Shown here in pieces: positions 43,258-54,605 of a stretch of 64,000 bases of DNA. The translations under genes and the position numbers were made by a program. The stretch's first letter is position 1. Each line of letters begins with the position of its first letter. Location: NCBI RefSeq assembly GCF_033807575.1, contig NW_026907798.1, positions 62,001 to 126,000 of the forward strand, read 5' to 3'. The notes under the pieces are model-generated. The model made no database searches. It saw nothing but the letters and a program-made list of their open reading frames with translations, and had not been told where the DNA came from. This DNA comes from Cydia pomonella. Its lineage: Eukaryota > Arthropoda > Insecta > Lepidoptera > Tortricidae.

Positions 43258-43466
43258 AATCGACTGATTAGTGCAACGAAGGAAGTGCCTTTAGTGGAGT
43301 GTCAAAGTGTATTTTTGGAAGTTTTTGGAAGTTTTACCAAACAAGTGCCTAGTAGTGTGTATATTTTTTAAGTGTTGACTGAAAATATATCGTTTCACTA
43401 TGGAATTAAGAAGATTGGCCTTATGCCTGGCGTTCCTGTTGGTCGCAGTTATCTCACATAGTTCAG
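43258..43466 (+). CDS. Host gene exon: 5' leader plus signal-peptide start
   Basis: A run of about 13 T's ending TTTACAG|AATC is a strong 3' splice site. A 142-base leader follows, then ATG at 43,400 with A at -3 and G at +4. The 22 codons read MELRRLALCLAFLLVAVISH SS (split here). Two arginines near the start precede a hydrophobic core of about 14 residues and a small polar end, a good secretion signal. CAG|GTACGT at 43,466/43,467 is a strong donor that leaves the frame in phase 1, the usual phase after signal-peptide exons of extracellular modular proteins. The upstream acceptor means at least one non-coding exon lies further left. I cannot name the protein, since the mature part is in exons I did not find. 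The introns probably span much of the window. Confidence 0.75.
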
Positions 43467-44971
43467 GTACGTTTTATATATAAGAAACCTTGTTAGTCGT
43501 TTTTGACGGTAATAATGTGGTCCGCTAGATAATGGAACATATCCAGTCTCAATTTTCATTAAAATACTCGTACGTCACACTTTGTTTTTTTGAAATTTTT
43601 TGTTAAAAAATTTTCACTTGAAACTTAAAGATGTTAAAAATTACCAGTTTTTTTTTTTATTTAAGGTCGCTTTTTAACAACAAAGGTCATTAGCGACCAC
43701 AAAAGAATTACAATTTTTTATATATATCGATGTACCTGAAATAGAACAAAAATAATCGCTATAAAATTTATTTTTAAAAAGTATATCGTTTTGACTCATC
43801 AGTCTATACTTAGCTACGTTTTAAATATAACATAATGTAAGCTGTGTATTTTGGGGTCAATAACACCAATTATACATACGCTGCCTACCTAAGCTGATCG
43901 ATAGACATTTCAAAGCAAAAAAACTGAGATTGGACTTAGTGTCATTATATATGGCCATATTTAGAAATTGAGGTTATGATATGGAATAAGTAACATCGAG
44001 TATCCAGTATTTGTAACATAATTACGTCCTTTTATGACTTAGTAAAAGCAACATATGTCTTTGTCTTTGACACTTTGGCCTATAGAAGGCAACTAGTTTG
44101 TGCGCTTGTAAGTTATTATATGCAGCTTTGACCTAAATTATGTAATCGGGACGAGAGGTAGCAAAAACTAGTCTTTTTGCCTGCGGTTGAAGCAAGAACA
44201 GCACCTGCCATCTGTTAAGTTGATGTAAATTATACGAAGGTTTAGGGATTTTTTTTGATTAGATACGATTTGATACGATCCGTTGCTTTTTCCCAGTAAT
44301 TAAACTTGTGTCGCAATATAAAAAAGAAGAGAAAAAAAAGCGCGACTTTCATAGTTTGTATGAGGTTCAACCTTTCGCACATTCATAATTCCGCTAACAA
44401 AATTGGTTTGTCAGAGTATGTATATAATTGCTAACTACGTATAAAATTCACTACCATGTGGTAGTGAACTTTAAAGATACTGAGTTAGCAAAAAAAAATC
44501 AAACATAATCTAATTTACATACAATTTATTTACAGAAAAAAGGTTACATGTACATGTTAAGGACTATTAATATGTGTGAGTGTAAAAAAATGTTTCACCT
44601 TTTCCAAATGTTTTAAACAGTATGCAAATGTTACAAAGGATATTAAGTAGCATTTGAATTCTTAGAATAACATACTACATTAATTAATGCGACATATGGT
44701 AACATCAGTAAAAAAAAAGAATCAGTAGAAATAGGTAGTTCAATTCGTATAGAAGAAACTAAGTCGTTTTAGAAGGAAATTGTTATATAACATCACTGTA
44801 TCATAATATCATTTACAGTAGAAAAACAGCGATCAATGAGCCAACATCTCCGTTTTTGAGTAAATTCCTTGCCTTCGAGTGCTTTTATTTGGATAGGTAA
44901 TTTATTGTGCAATACTCGCATTGTAAGCGTTCCTTCTGCAAATGGCAATAAAGACTTCTATTCTTTTCGCG
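43467..44971. other. Probable intron, nothing recognised
   Basis: AT-rich sequence downstream of the splice donor. ACTACCATGTGGTAGTG at about 44,450 is a short perfect hairpin. No further exon could be supported. Confidence 0.4.
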
Positions 44972-44973
44972 TA

Positions 44974-45175
44974 CGTGGGTCAAAATTATTTTCGTTGTCT
45001 TGTTTCTGAACACTGTCACGCTTCATGTCTTTTATCAAATAAATAAAAAAAAGTTGAGTGCAATTGCATTGTCTTTCAATGTGCAATTTAAAAACTATAT
45101 TTTACCCCATACGAAAAGCTCCACTCAGTCACATTTTTGGGGACAAATAAAAAGACAAAATAATTTTGACCCACG
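44974..45175. mobile_element. MITE with 19-bp ends and TA duplication
   Basis: CGTGGGTCAAAATTATTTT is found exactly at the left end and, reversed, at the right end. TA lies on both sides (44,972-44,973 and 45,176-45,177). GTCTT follows the inverted repeat on both arms after small indels. Confidence 0.8.
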
Positions 45176-45177
45176 TA

Positions 45178-46163
45178 TCTAACTTTCATTAATGTCAGCC
45201 TCCAAACCTCATTCATTACATATTTTACGGATGCTAAATTAAATATAATTTCATCACTTCCTCAGTAACAAAGCTTCTTCAGAAATAGATGCAATAAAAA
45301 CAGTCGAGGCCGTCCAGCGCCGGCATTAGATAAAAACTAACTCATCCCAATTTTGTTTGTGTGCCGTCCATTGCCTCTGCATCGGCAAAAAATCTGATCT
45401 AATTTTTAAAATTATTAAAAAAGAAGACTCGGTGGTGTATCATGATCAAAGGCATAAGCAATGATATATTATATTATACTTCGTTTTATGGTTATATGTT
45501 ACTGAAAGTGCATAATTATATAGTTGTATTATAATTTTTGATTTTTGTCGAGTCAAATTGAATATTGGGGATAACTGGCCAGCGAGTCGTGTCACATAAA
45601 ATGCAGTAAATAAAAAAGAAACCTTATATGAAATCAAATGTCAGCTTACAAATGACAAGTTGTAGACAAAATTGTTGCCATATATAAATAGAATAAAAAA
45701 TTGAGTAGTAGGTCAAACTCTAAGAACGGGTTTTGCTTATTACGAAAGTAAAACTGAACCTCACATATCTTTGTTGTTCTTAATAAAATAATTATTTGAA
45801 TTTTAATGCTGAATTATTTTAACTTATCTAAGGGAGACTTGAAATGCGTCCATCCTCATCCAAATAAAGTATAAAAATCAATACTAATCCTACGTTTGAC
45901 GATTAAGTACAGTTACAAAATGTATGCACTTTTTACACCCTTTTTTATCTGCATTCAAACTCAACACGTAATTGCCAGTGTCAATGACAAAAGCTGTCAA
46001 AACGCGCGCTAAAGCCGGCTGTCAACATGACAGCTGTCAGTTCTTTTTTTAATGTTTATGCTCCGAACGCACGGGCCATGGGCGTTTTTTGGTGCACTCA
46101 AACGATTATTGGACCGTTAGATGTTTTCTTTTTTAATTGATCGTTCTGTGCCATTAGTGATTA
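45178..46163. other. AT-rich, nothing recognised
   Basis: GACAGCTGTCA palindromic motifs occur at about 45,985-46,040. No gene supported. Confidence 0.35.
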
Positions 46164-46288
46164 TCTGTCAAGCTATTTCCGTCAGTAGAAAAAATCGACA
46201 AATTAAAAAAATATAGGCGCGATGGGTTATCGTCCCATAGAAAATTTGAATATCGCGTCTTTTTCTACTGACCATATTATTTGACAGA
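46164..46288. mobile_element. Foldback MITE
   Basis: TCTGTCAAGCTATTTCCGTC..AGTAGAAAAA mirrors TTTTTCTACTGACCATATTA..TTTGACAGA with small gaps. GGCGCGAT and ATCGCG inside pair as well. Confidence 0.6.
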
Positions 46289-47360
46289 CCATAGAATAAT
46301 TTTCCTGCATTATCTGAAATGTCAGACAGAACACGTTTGTGTATTTAAAATATAGGTATGTGCATGGGTTCTACTTTTGGATAAAGTCATTTAAGTACTT
46401 ATCCCTATGTCTTTCTATATGCTTAAGTTTGGGCATTTAATAGTAGACAAAATCAAAATGAAATAAATCCTTCTTGTCTATGTTTGTGTTTTATGTCCAT
46501 TGCGTTACAAATCTTCGTTAGAACGTTACCAGACTATCTATAAATCAGCGGTCACACCTACAAGCCGTCTAATAAAAATGTCGTCTCTCAATACAAATTC
46601 CATGATACTTAAGCTCTTTTGTAATTTTTTTATTTTTATTTATTTCAAAACGTCGGTGTTTTGCAGAAACAGGATGGCAGTTACGACCTATTATTTGGAG
46701 GTGTATTTGCAATAGTTCAAGAACCTTTGACAATTAATTAGCATCATTGGTTTCACGAGGATGCCGTCAAATAGTTTGTGGATAGGGCACAATTAACTTA
46801 TTTGCAGTCTTTTGTTAATTAGGCAGCCTTTTGTTTTTTTTTTTGACGAATCCTAAGGTGGATGAGCTTCCTGTAACATGAAGCCTGATGCTATTTTTTA
46901 TTCAATAAATTCTATTGTTTATTAGGCAAATAAAGTACGTATCTTATAGTGCTTTTAACCTATATATAACCCCAACTCCCTTGATGCAATTTCGGTTTTG
47001 AAAATAAAAAGTGAACACCGGTCATTGGACTCTTTAACGAACCAAATTTAATAAAAATTGCTACAAAATACAATAAGATATAATATAACACGGTGTTTTT
47101 AGAGTTCCCTACCAAAAAGGTACAAAAGGAACCGTTATTTTAAAATCCTTTAATTTCAATGGTGCATTCCTGCTTCAATTTTAAGTAACTTTCTCAAAGA
47201 AACCGGTATTCTAATCAACTCCATTTTGGAGATAATTAATGTTTTTTTTAATAAGGCCCCTACGAGCGTGTACACTTGCCTTAGAGCCTGTTTACACATT
47301 GATTAGTAAGTATTAAGTATGAGTTTATACATTGGCTACTAAACGCAAGTACTATCTCGG
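46289..47360. other. No gene seen
   Basis: At 47,095-47,140 AGAGTTCCCTACCAAAAAGG and AAAGGAACCGTTATT look like the decayed start of a common AGGGTTCCGTACC repeat. The rest is unassigned AT-rich DNA. Confidence 0.3.
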
Positions 47361-48101
47361 ATGATCCGCCCTTTTACTCTTAAGATTAAATTAGCAGAAT
47401 ATTGTGCTCGCTATCAAGCTGTTAAAGTTTTTAATAAATTACCGGTTGAGCTCAAATCTATTTGTGACCCCGATACCTTTAAAACCAAGCTACGTGCGTT
47501 TTTACTTCAAAAATGTTTTTATACTATTGAAGAATTATTTTATCATGACATAGGGAATTAAATTTTTATTTATTTATTTTTATAAATGCTGACATTTCGA
47601 TTTCAATAGTTGATTACTGTTTGTTTGTATTTTTGCGCCTTTTTGGAAATTTTAACATAATAATATTTAATTTTTCTTGTCTTTTTACTTGTTCGCTTTT
47701 TTTTTATTTATTTTGCTTTATACCTTATTACTAGGTGACATTTTTTCTCTTAATTTATAATTTATTTTCTTATTCTGACATGTTACTAAAAAAAAATCTT
47801 TTTTCTTAATTTTTAAATGATATTATTTGATTATTTTTTCTTTTTACTTGTTGACATTTTTAGTTTTTTTCTCGTATTTTTAATTTTTTATTGTCAAATT
47901 TTTTTAAATTACTATACATGTTTTTTTAAAGTTTTGGGCTATCTATTTGAGCGGGCGATTTATTTGAATTAGTTTTAATATTTATTTTTATGATGTTTAT
48001 TTTTGATATATTTTTTGTATGCATGTGCTTAGATTTAAGATTATTCAAACACAATGTAATATTGTTATTGAATAAAAATGATGATAATGATGATGATGAT
48101 C
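47361..48101 (+). pseudogene. LINE ORF2 C-terminal end with 3' UTR and (ATG)n tail
   Basis: The 66-codon frame carries ARYQAVKVFNKLPVELKSIC, DTFKTKLRAFLLQKCFYTIE and EL before a stop at 47,561. A...F..LP..L....D...FK..L...L....FY...E is the last module of jockey/CR1-like ORF2 proteins. A T-rich 3' UTR of about 500 bp follows, then AATAAAAATGATGATAATGA, a polyadenylation signal running into an ATG-repeat tail. Everything upstream of the last 70 codons is truncated. Confidence 0.65.
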
Positions 48102-49342
48102 GATATTTGAAATGTCATTGATATGTCATCGTTTTCTATTGTTTGGTCGATTGAAATATAATGTCCGTGTTACAACAATGCTATCAAATGGTTCATTTAA
48201 TGTATACAAATTCAATTATATAACTAAACTATAAAACTTAAAACCTAAATCAAAAATATATAATACTAAACTTAAAATACTAACAAATATCTCCCTTCGA
48301 TGCTATTAATTACTTTTATGAAAAATCCAGAAAAAAAAACAAATGTCTATGAAATCCAGATAAAATTAATACGATAATAATCGTATCTTAACAACGTGGT
48401 TGAATCCCAATGTAAACGTACATTTATGAAAAGCTAAATTAGACATTCGTTTCGCATTGACCTAGTCACCTAGTCCATCTAGCCAACTTTTGTGATACAA
48501 ATATTCCCCATTTTAATACATCGATGAGTAATCTGGCAACGTTCCCATGTTTTCATATAACGAAGCCGGATTAGATATTTTATGATTACATGAAAAGCTA
48601 TTCAAAGAAACGTACATTTTGTTTGTTATGCAATACGAATTAAAATTTCCGGAATAGTGTGCTAAAATTAGATGTACATAATAAAAATATGTATTAAATT
48701 TAGCTGTGCTTTAAACTGAGTACCTAATGTATTGATTGGCTGAAATTTAAAGTGTTTTACTATGGATGTGTGCCAAAAAATTCAAGCTATGATAACATGT
48801 TATATAATTATGATACGAGTAGGTTATATTCTTGTACATAATTCTTATAAACCTAACGATTTATGAGGGCTTACTATAATCCCGAAAAATATTGATCTGT
48901 TTATTTTAGAACCGTTTAGCGGGATTACACAAATTTTCAATTTCCCAATACGTTGCGTACAGTTGCTGAAAAAAATATTTAGAAAAAATGTGTCGGAATG
49001 TTTTTAAGTGTGACCTACATACTGCAATGAATAAATAAAATATTCTGTTGATAATTTTAGGAGCACGTAATTTGTTTAATCTCGCGTGCTAGTCTTATAT
49101 AAGCAGCAGACATACTGAAAATGACATGACCGACATAAATGATTATAAACTGTAGGAGCTAAGACACCACAGGGGATGAGGGTAGGACGCCGACCTGTGG
49201 TGTTTCCGTGACCCCAGAGTATAATACCGTAGTATTGATTTAGTTTGCAAGTAAGAACTGAAACCGAATACCACAGTCATGTTATTAAGGTCTGCATTCC
49301 TTTTTTTTTTAGTAAGGTGCTAGATGCTATACTTAATACTAT
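48102..49342. other. AT-rich, nothing firmly recognised
   Basis: AGACACCACAGG at 49,162 and CCTGTGGTGTTT at 49,193 form a short hairpin. Otherwise no feature. Confidence 0.35.
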
Positions 49343-49545
49343 GAGCTGTGGACCTGGCGAATCCCTGTGGCTCCGCCATTTTGAAAAATGTCCAAACAAT
49401 ATCGAACGTATCGTTTAACGAACACTCTCACAAAATTTTACGCAAGTTAGTTGAGAAATGGGACCTTTACTTATAGGAGAACAGCCGGACAGCTGATCCG
49501 GACAGACATACGAAAGGATTTTTGCCCAAGCTGAAACAAAGAAGC
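49343..49545 (+). repeat. Retroelement 3' region, family E (longest copy)
   Basis: GAGCTGTGGACCTGGCGAAT, TGTGGCTCCGCCATTTTGAA, CTCTCACAAAATTTTACGC, GTTGAGAAATGGGACC, GGACAGACATACGAAAGGAT and TTTTGCCCAAGCTGAAACAA occur in order. It joins the two part-motifs seen separately at 5,130, 5,694, 7,435 and 36,465, showing that they belong to one element. Confidence 0.55.
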
Positions 49546-49583
49546 AAACATAAAATGTGATTTCTTTAGTTGTCAGCTTAGAT

Positions 49584-49779
49584 TAAGGGTCTCCCCAGAT
49601 ATATCGACGCGAAATCGGCAAAAGCCGATAGAAAAAAGCTTTGTCTACGAAATAAGGACGAAAAACACGTCGACGCGTCGGCGGGCGTCGACGCCTTTTC
49701 GCTCTTAATGCGCAGACATAAAGCTTTTTTTATATCGGCTATTGCCGATTGCGCGTCGATATATTTGGGGAGATCCTAA
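49584..49779. mobile_element. Palindromic MITE, CpG-rich
   Basis: TTAAGGGTCTCCCCAGATAT..ATCGACGCG mirrors CGCGTCGATATATTTGGGGA..GATCCTAA. ATCGGCAAAAGCCGATA and TATCGGCTATTGCCGAT also pair, as does AAAAAGCTTTGTCT. The centre is CGTCGACGCGTCGGCGGGCG. Long stem, no coding. Confidence 0.75.
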
Positions 49780-50159
49780 TTATCCATTTACCTAATGGGT
49801 TAAACGTATGACTTAAGGTTATGGGTATTTTCAGTGGGCTGCATAACATAAACGGACTTTAAAGCCTAATTTCCTTACTTTATCCTAATAGGTAGCCGTA
49901 TTAAATCTACTACTTCTTATTTTTATTTATTTTTGAACTCATGTGTTTTATTAGTATGAGTATGAGTATGTGTTTTATGAGTAGGTGTCAAATAAATCAG
50001 TGTTGAGCGACCAGTAAATAATGAGCAAATGAGTCAAAATTTGGCACATACTACTTCATAATATAACAAGGGGAATGTGGAGAAAAGATTGCAATTTTTT
50101 ATTCCATACAAACGTGGACATTCTCTACTACGTATATTAGACACTGGAGACCTGCACCG
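49780..50159. other. Nothing recognised
   Basis: AT-rich; includes TATGAGTATGAGTATGTG simple repeat at about 49,955. Confidence 0.35.
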
Positions 50160-50262
50160 GCTTTACACGGATTACACAAATCCGTTCAGAAGTTTTTGAG
50201 TTTATCGCGAACATACAGACAGATAGACGTTTGAGGGACTTTGTTTTATAAGGCAGCTGTTG
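50160..50262 (+). repeat. RTE-like 3' tail fragment
   Basis: ACAAATCCGTTCAGAAGTTT, TTGAGTTTATCGCGAACATA and CAGACAGATAGACG form the widespread RTE-type tail (usually TCGGTCCAGTAGTTTTTGAG). No coding remains. Confidence 0.5.
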
Positions 50263-50695
50263 CAAATTACTTATTGCAAATTACAAAACATAAGTTAAAA
50301 ACCAATTTTGATTACACGATCCCTTAAGTTTATAAATACGAAAGGAAACTTTTAGTTAGGAATATTTCTGGTGAACAAATGCCACATCCATTCTACCTCG
50401 TCAGGGTAGAGGGACCGAATGGTCACTAAACACGCGATCTCGGTGTAATGACTCGATTTGATTAATATTTTCTATTAAATTTGAATATTATTCAGCTTGT
50501 ATGTTTTTAATTAAGATATTAAAAGTGCTATTACTTTTTTATTTAGCTATGATAACTTGTTTGTTATTGGGGATGTTTGAGCGTAAAATGAATGTTATTT
50601 TAAATGGCAGGCTTTTTACTTAGCCAGGTCATAAGTTGTGTAACAACGATTTTTACTGATAAAAATGTATAGGTACAAATCCCCTATTATTTTTA

Positions 50696-50940
50696 TAAAT
50701 AAATAAATATTTTGAGACATTATTACACAAATTGGCTAAGTCCCACAGTAAGCCCAATAAGGCTTGTGTTGTGGATACTTAGACAACGACATATATAATA
50801 TATAAATACATAGAAAACACCTATGACTCAGGAACAAATATTCATGCTCATCACACAAATAAATACCCTTATCAGGATTTGAACCCGGGACCATCAGCTT
50901 CATAGGCAGGGTCACTACCCACTAGGCCTGACTGGTCGTC
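50696..50940 (-). mobile_element. tRNA-derived SINE, family A (copy 3)
   Basis: Reversed, it starts GACGACCAGTCAGGCCTAGT then GGGTAGTGACCC, with B box GGGTTCAAATCCTGA. The body GAACAAATATTC.. and CCACAACACAAGCCTTATTG and the end ACTTAGCCAATTTGTGTAAT match the plus copy at 17,867. Confidence 0.8.
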
Positions 50941-51855
50941 ATAATATGGAATGAAAGCTTATTTAATGCTGTATCAGTTACAGTATATTTGAACGTAATT
51001 TGCTGACTCAGTTTTGCATAATTGTATGTAATATTCGAAAAAAGTGATTAAAAATATACGCGGCCTCTTGAAGACAATTTTGATCTCTATTCTTTTTTAC
51101 ATGGTTGAATCTTACATAAAGCACAAGTTGGGTATTGTATGTTCTTGAAAGCTTTGTATTAAATTTTATCTGTCGAAACCTATTGCGACAGAACTTATGG
51201 CCTGACTAAGTTCATAAGTAAACCGACTTAAAAGCGAGACATATTACCCTGAAATAGCGCATATTTCCATTTCTTATAAAACTTTCCTGAAATTTCAGAG
51301 AACTTTTCCAACTTTTTTTAAACATACCACAAATATGTATGACTTTGCAATGACAAAGTGTGTAAATGTCGTGCCAGACTTAGGTTAGGTAGATCGAACA
51401 AAACGAACCAAGAGCAAAGTTATTAACAGAAAAATATTAAACCTAGCTGGATCGACTCCAAAATTTTGTCTTGTAATGTCACTGCCACTTTATCTGAGTA
51501 AAATAAGTCTTAAAATATAAAGTAAGTATAAAGATTCTTGACCTTTACTGAACTAAAAATAAAACGTAAATAAAAAATGGCGTAACGACATTACAACGTA
51601 ATCAATACATTAGAAAACAATGCATCATTTCAATTGATTACAGACATCAATCATTCGTTCAATCCATTCATTCGATCGGCCACAAGTTTATCAATGCAGT
51701 CGACAACAGAAAGATATGTCGCTGTCAAAGTGAAATTTATATGAAGCGTTGTCAGTTGCATTAGTTTATCGGCGGTATAAATAAATTGGTTTATTTAAAT
51801 ATTCTAATCCATGAATCGAATTATATTCCGTTACAAAATACGAACTGGTTTAAAA
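50941..51855. other. AT-rich, nothing recognised
   Basis: No feature supported. Confidence 0.35.
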
Positions 51856-52785
51856 AATGTTGTTTGGCGAGAATTTGGCTGTTTTCTTCATATAAACTAC
51901 AAAAAAATTGTGAATTATTATAAACAGAGATTCAGGTCTGTCTTGTTTGCTTAGCTTTAATCCGATTAATTAAGAAAATTATCAAATCCAATGTTTTTTG
52001 TCTGTATTTTCACATTTATTTTATCTTAATACGTGTGTCATAATACTTAGGTAAAATATGTTCCAAACATACATATTCAGTTTCTTATGTAGAGAAAAAT
52101 AAAGCGTATTAATAGGTATTCTGCATTTAATCGTTTTGACAAGCAACCTAAACCACCTTTTCGAAGATTATAATAATTTACTAAAAATTGAAGCTTTTTA
52201 TTTGAGTCGTCGAGATCCTGACCTGCACGGCGGCTACAATATTAATTCGTATCTGTAAAATACTGTAAATACAAACACATATATCTCTACAGTGGCATCG
52301 GTCCAACAAAAAACATGGCGAAACAATGTTGTTTGGCGAGAATTTGGCTGTTTTCTTCATATAAACTACAAAAAAATTGTGAATTATTATAAACAGAGAT
52401 TCAGGTCTGTCTTGTTTGCTTAGCTTTAATCCGATTAATTAAGAAAATTATCAAATCCAATGTTTTTTGTCTGTATTTTCACATTTATTTTATCTTAATA
52501 CGTGTGTCATAATACTTAGGTAAAATATGTTCCAAACATACATATTCAGTTTCTTATGTAGAGAAAAATAAAGCGTATTAATAGGTATTCTGCATTTAAT
52601 CGTTTTGACAAGCAACCTAAACCACCTTTTCGAAGATTATAATAATTTACTAAAAATTGAAGCTTTTTATTTGAGTCGTCGAGATCCTGACCTGCACGGC
52701 GGCTACAATATTAATTCGTATCTGTAAAATACTGTAAATACAAACACATATATCTCTACAGTGGCATCGGTCCAACAAAAAACAT
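51856..52785 (+). repeat. Tandem duplication of a 461-bp unit
   Basis: Bases 51,856-52,316 recur at 52,325-52,785, a 469-bp offset, with no difference that I can see. The 8-base spacer is GGCGAAAC. The unit is AT-rich and non-coding. It runs from AATGTTGTTTGGCGAGAA to GTCCAACAAAAAACAT. Complete identity points to a very recent duplication or to an assembly artefact. Confidence 0.93.
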
Positions 52786-53053
52786 ATGAAACATAATAAA
52801 CATAATCAAGAATTAGCAAGAATAAAAAATAAATGAATTACATAATAGACCTTGATTGCTATACCTAGACCGTGAACAATGTGAGTCGTTCAGTAAATGA
52901 ATGGATGAATGATTCTTTCCATTGTTTTGTATAAGGGGTACAGTTGGCTTATAAAATATTCAGTTTAAGATAATTTTATCCTCAATGAATCCAGTTTTGG
53001 CATACAAGTAGGTCAGAATATTAGACTTGTAAATTAGATATATGTATTTATAG
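52786..53053. other. Nothing recognised
   Basis: Short unassigned AT-rich interval. Confidence 0.3.
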
Positions 53054-53055
53054 TA

Positions 53056-53276
53056 CAGTCAGCATCAATAGTAGCGGATGAAACAACGCGCCAAATGTAT
53101 CTGATATTCCAGATAAATTTTCCAAATATAGATAAATCTCTAAAATATACATTCAGAAGTATATCTTTTACCGTCTTAATTGTTCTACATATAGAACCAC
53201 CACATTTTGCTAAGCTGTTACAGAACGGTAGATACTTATGAAACCTTGTTTGATCCGCTACTTTTGATGCTGACTG
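53056..53276. mobile_element. MITE with CAGTCAGCATCAA ends
   Basis: CAGTCAGCATCAATAGTAGC..GGATGAAACAA mirrors TTGTTTGATCCGCTACTTTT..GATGCTGACTG. TA flanks both sides (53,054-53,055 and 53,277-53,278). 221 bp, non-coding. Confidence 0.8.
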
Positions 53277-53316
53277 TACATATACGAGTATTATGCGTAT
53301 AAGTACAAATTATTAA

Positions 53317-53602
53317 GCGTTGGTAGCCTAGCGGTAAGAGCGTGCGACTTTCAATCCGGAGGTCGCGGGTTCAAACCCCGGCTCGTACCAATGAGTCTTT
53401 CGGAGCTTATGTACGATATATTATTGAATATTTACCACTCGCTTTTCTAATCCCAATAAGGCCTAGTTTCCTCTCTGGGTTGAAAGGTCAGATGGCAGTC
53501 GCATTCGTAAAATTGCCTACGCCGATTCTCGGGATAAGTTGCCAAGAGGACCCCAGGCTCCCATGGGCCATGGCAATAAGCTGGGACAAACGCTAGGAAG
53601 AT
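53317..53602 (+). mobile_element. tRNA-derived SINE, family H (full-length head)
   Basis: GCGTTGGTAGCCTAGCGGTA then AGAGCGTGCGAC gives a good A box, and CGCGGGTTCAAACCCCGG gives a B box with a T-stem that pairs. GTACCA follows where a tRNA would end. The body ATGAGTCTTTCGGAGCTTAT, AAGGCCTAGTTTCCTCTCTG, AGGTCAGATGGCAGTCGC and CAGGCTCCCATGGGCCATGG ends GGGACAAACGCTAGGAAG. Compared with the copy at 19,045 there is an internal deletion. It is a SINE rather than a tRNA gene because acceptor pairing fails and a body follows. Confidence 0.8.
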
Positions 53603-53726
53603 GTACGATCGTTTACATAGGAAGTTAACTGATAGTTCGTAAAGCTTAGAAGACACGTGGTCTACCAATAGCTGACCATTGTACTTAAACTGATCAAGAG
53701 CTATATTCAAAAAGAACAATTTGCTG

Positions 53727-53881
53727 TTAACCCTTCGGGCGGCAAAGTAATATTTTAAATTTTCGTACCGTGCGGCGCTCATCCGCGAGGCGGCAAGTTT
53801 TCGATATTAAAAATGGCGGCTGCCGCACGCGCGGTTCTCGGAGAGCGTCCATTTCGAGGCATTTTGCCGCACGAGGGGTTA
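53727..53881. mobile_element. Foldback element with TTAACCC-type end
   Basis: TTAACCCTTCGGGCGGCAAA mirrors TTTTGCCGCACGAGGGGTTA with three mismatches. GGCGGCAAGTTTT and ATGGCGGCTGCCGC add local pairing. The left edge is TTAA and the right TTAT, so a piggyBac-type target with one mutation is possible. Confidence 0.55.
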
Positions 53882-53887
53882 TAGTAT

Positions 53888-53927
53888 GAGCGAGTAGAAG
53901 TTTTACAAACAAAACTTCTACACGCTC
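53888..53927. repeat. 17-bp stem hairpin
   Basis: GAGCGAGTAGAAGTTTT pairs with AAAACTTCTACACGCTC apart from one mismatch, around a 6-base loop. It abuts the foldback element to its left. Confidence 0.6.
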
Positions 53928-54020
53928 GTATTTTCTTTGTATAACAATATTTAGCAACGAAAACTGTTAAGATATTCGAATTTAAACTGTAGTGAGACAT
54001 ACTAACATTAAACTAACTGT

Positions 54021-54163
54021 ACGGATTCCACTCACGTGCTTTTAGTCACTCGCGCGACATGTTTCGGAGGCCGTCGTGAACGCTGCTCGCACTGTTAGTG
54101 CTTGAGAAAGGAGACCTAGGCTCTCCGAAACATGTCGCGCGAGGGACTAAAAGTGGAATCCGT
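54021..54163. repeat. Foldback repeat with CGCGCGACATGTTTCGGA arms
   Basis: ACGGATTCCACTCACGTGCT and CTCGCGCGACATGTTTCGGA on the left mirror TCCGAAACATGTCGCGCGAG and TGGAATCCGT on the right. The left arm has an extra 6-base block. The right arm runs straight into an AATAATAATAATAATAA tract that belongs to the next LINE tail. Confidence 0.65.
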
Positions 54164-54310
54164 AGAATTAATAATAATAATAATAAAATTCTTTATTGCA
54201 CACTACATAAAAAACAGATACAGAAATTGATTAAATATACACATTGGTAGGTAACAACAGGCGGAATTAGTTTTATGTTAAGTTATGTTACCTAATAATG
54301 CCAAGTTTCC
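54164..54310 (-). repeat. LINE 3' tail in reverse, (TTA)n
   Basis: AATAATAATAATAATAAAAT then TTCTTTATTGCACACTACAT, read reversed, gives TGTGCAATAAAGAA and a TTA-repeat tail. TAGGTAACAACAGGCGGAAT lies further in. This is the usual end of a lepidopteran LINE on the minus strand. The upstream coding part is not seen. Confidence 0.55.
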
Positions 54311-54396
54311 TGTAATTTAAGCATATTGTTCAAAAAAGCGTATCTTCGATTGTATGGGAGCAGCTTTTTGGCAGTTGATTCGTGTGACTCATTGAC

Positions 54397-54605
54397 GGGC
54401 CTTACGGGCGAGAATGGGGCCAGTACAGCGGTGTCACGCACACGAATTCGAGCCAATCGTCCAGTCTAACGCCACAACGCGATGGGTTGATGAGTTCACA
54501 TCACGCGCGCGATTGGTCGCAACTAGTTGCGTTAGACTGCACGATTGGCTCGAATTCTTGAGTGACACCATTGAACTAGCACTGTTCTTAGTGCCCGTAA
54601 GGCCC
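54397..54605. mobile_element. Foldback MITE with GGGCCTTACGGGC ends
   Basis: GGGCCTTACGGGC and GCCCGTAAGGCCC are exact inverted repeats. Inside, GGTGTCACGCACACGAATTC..GAGCCAATCGTCCAGTCTAA mirrors TTAGACTGCACGATTGGCTC..GAATTCTTGAGTGACACC. Left and right arms differ by small gaps. The ORFs across it are on opposite strands and mirror each other, which a palindrome produces. Confidence 0.8.

Noticed and set aside
53317..53390. Possible functional tRNA gene with good A and B boxes
   Set aside because: The acceptor ends do not pair, the anticodon loop is enlarged, and a SINE body identical to other copies follows.
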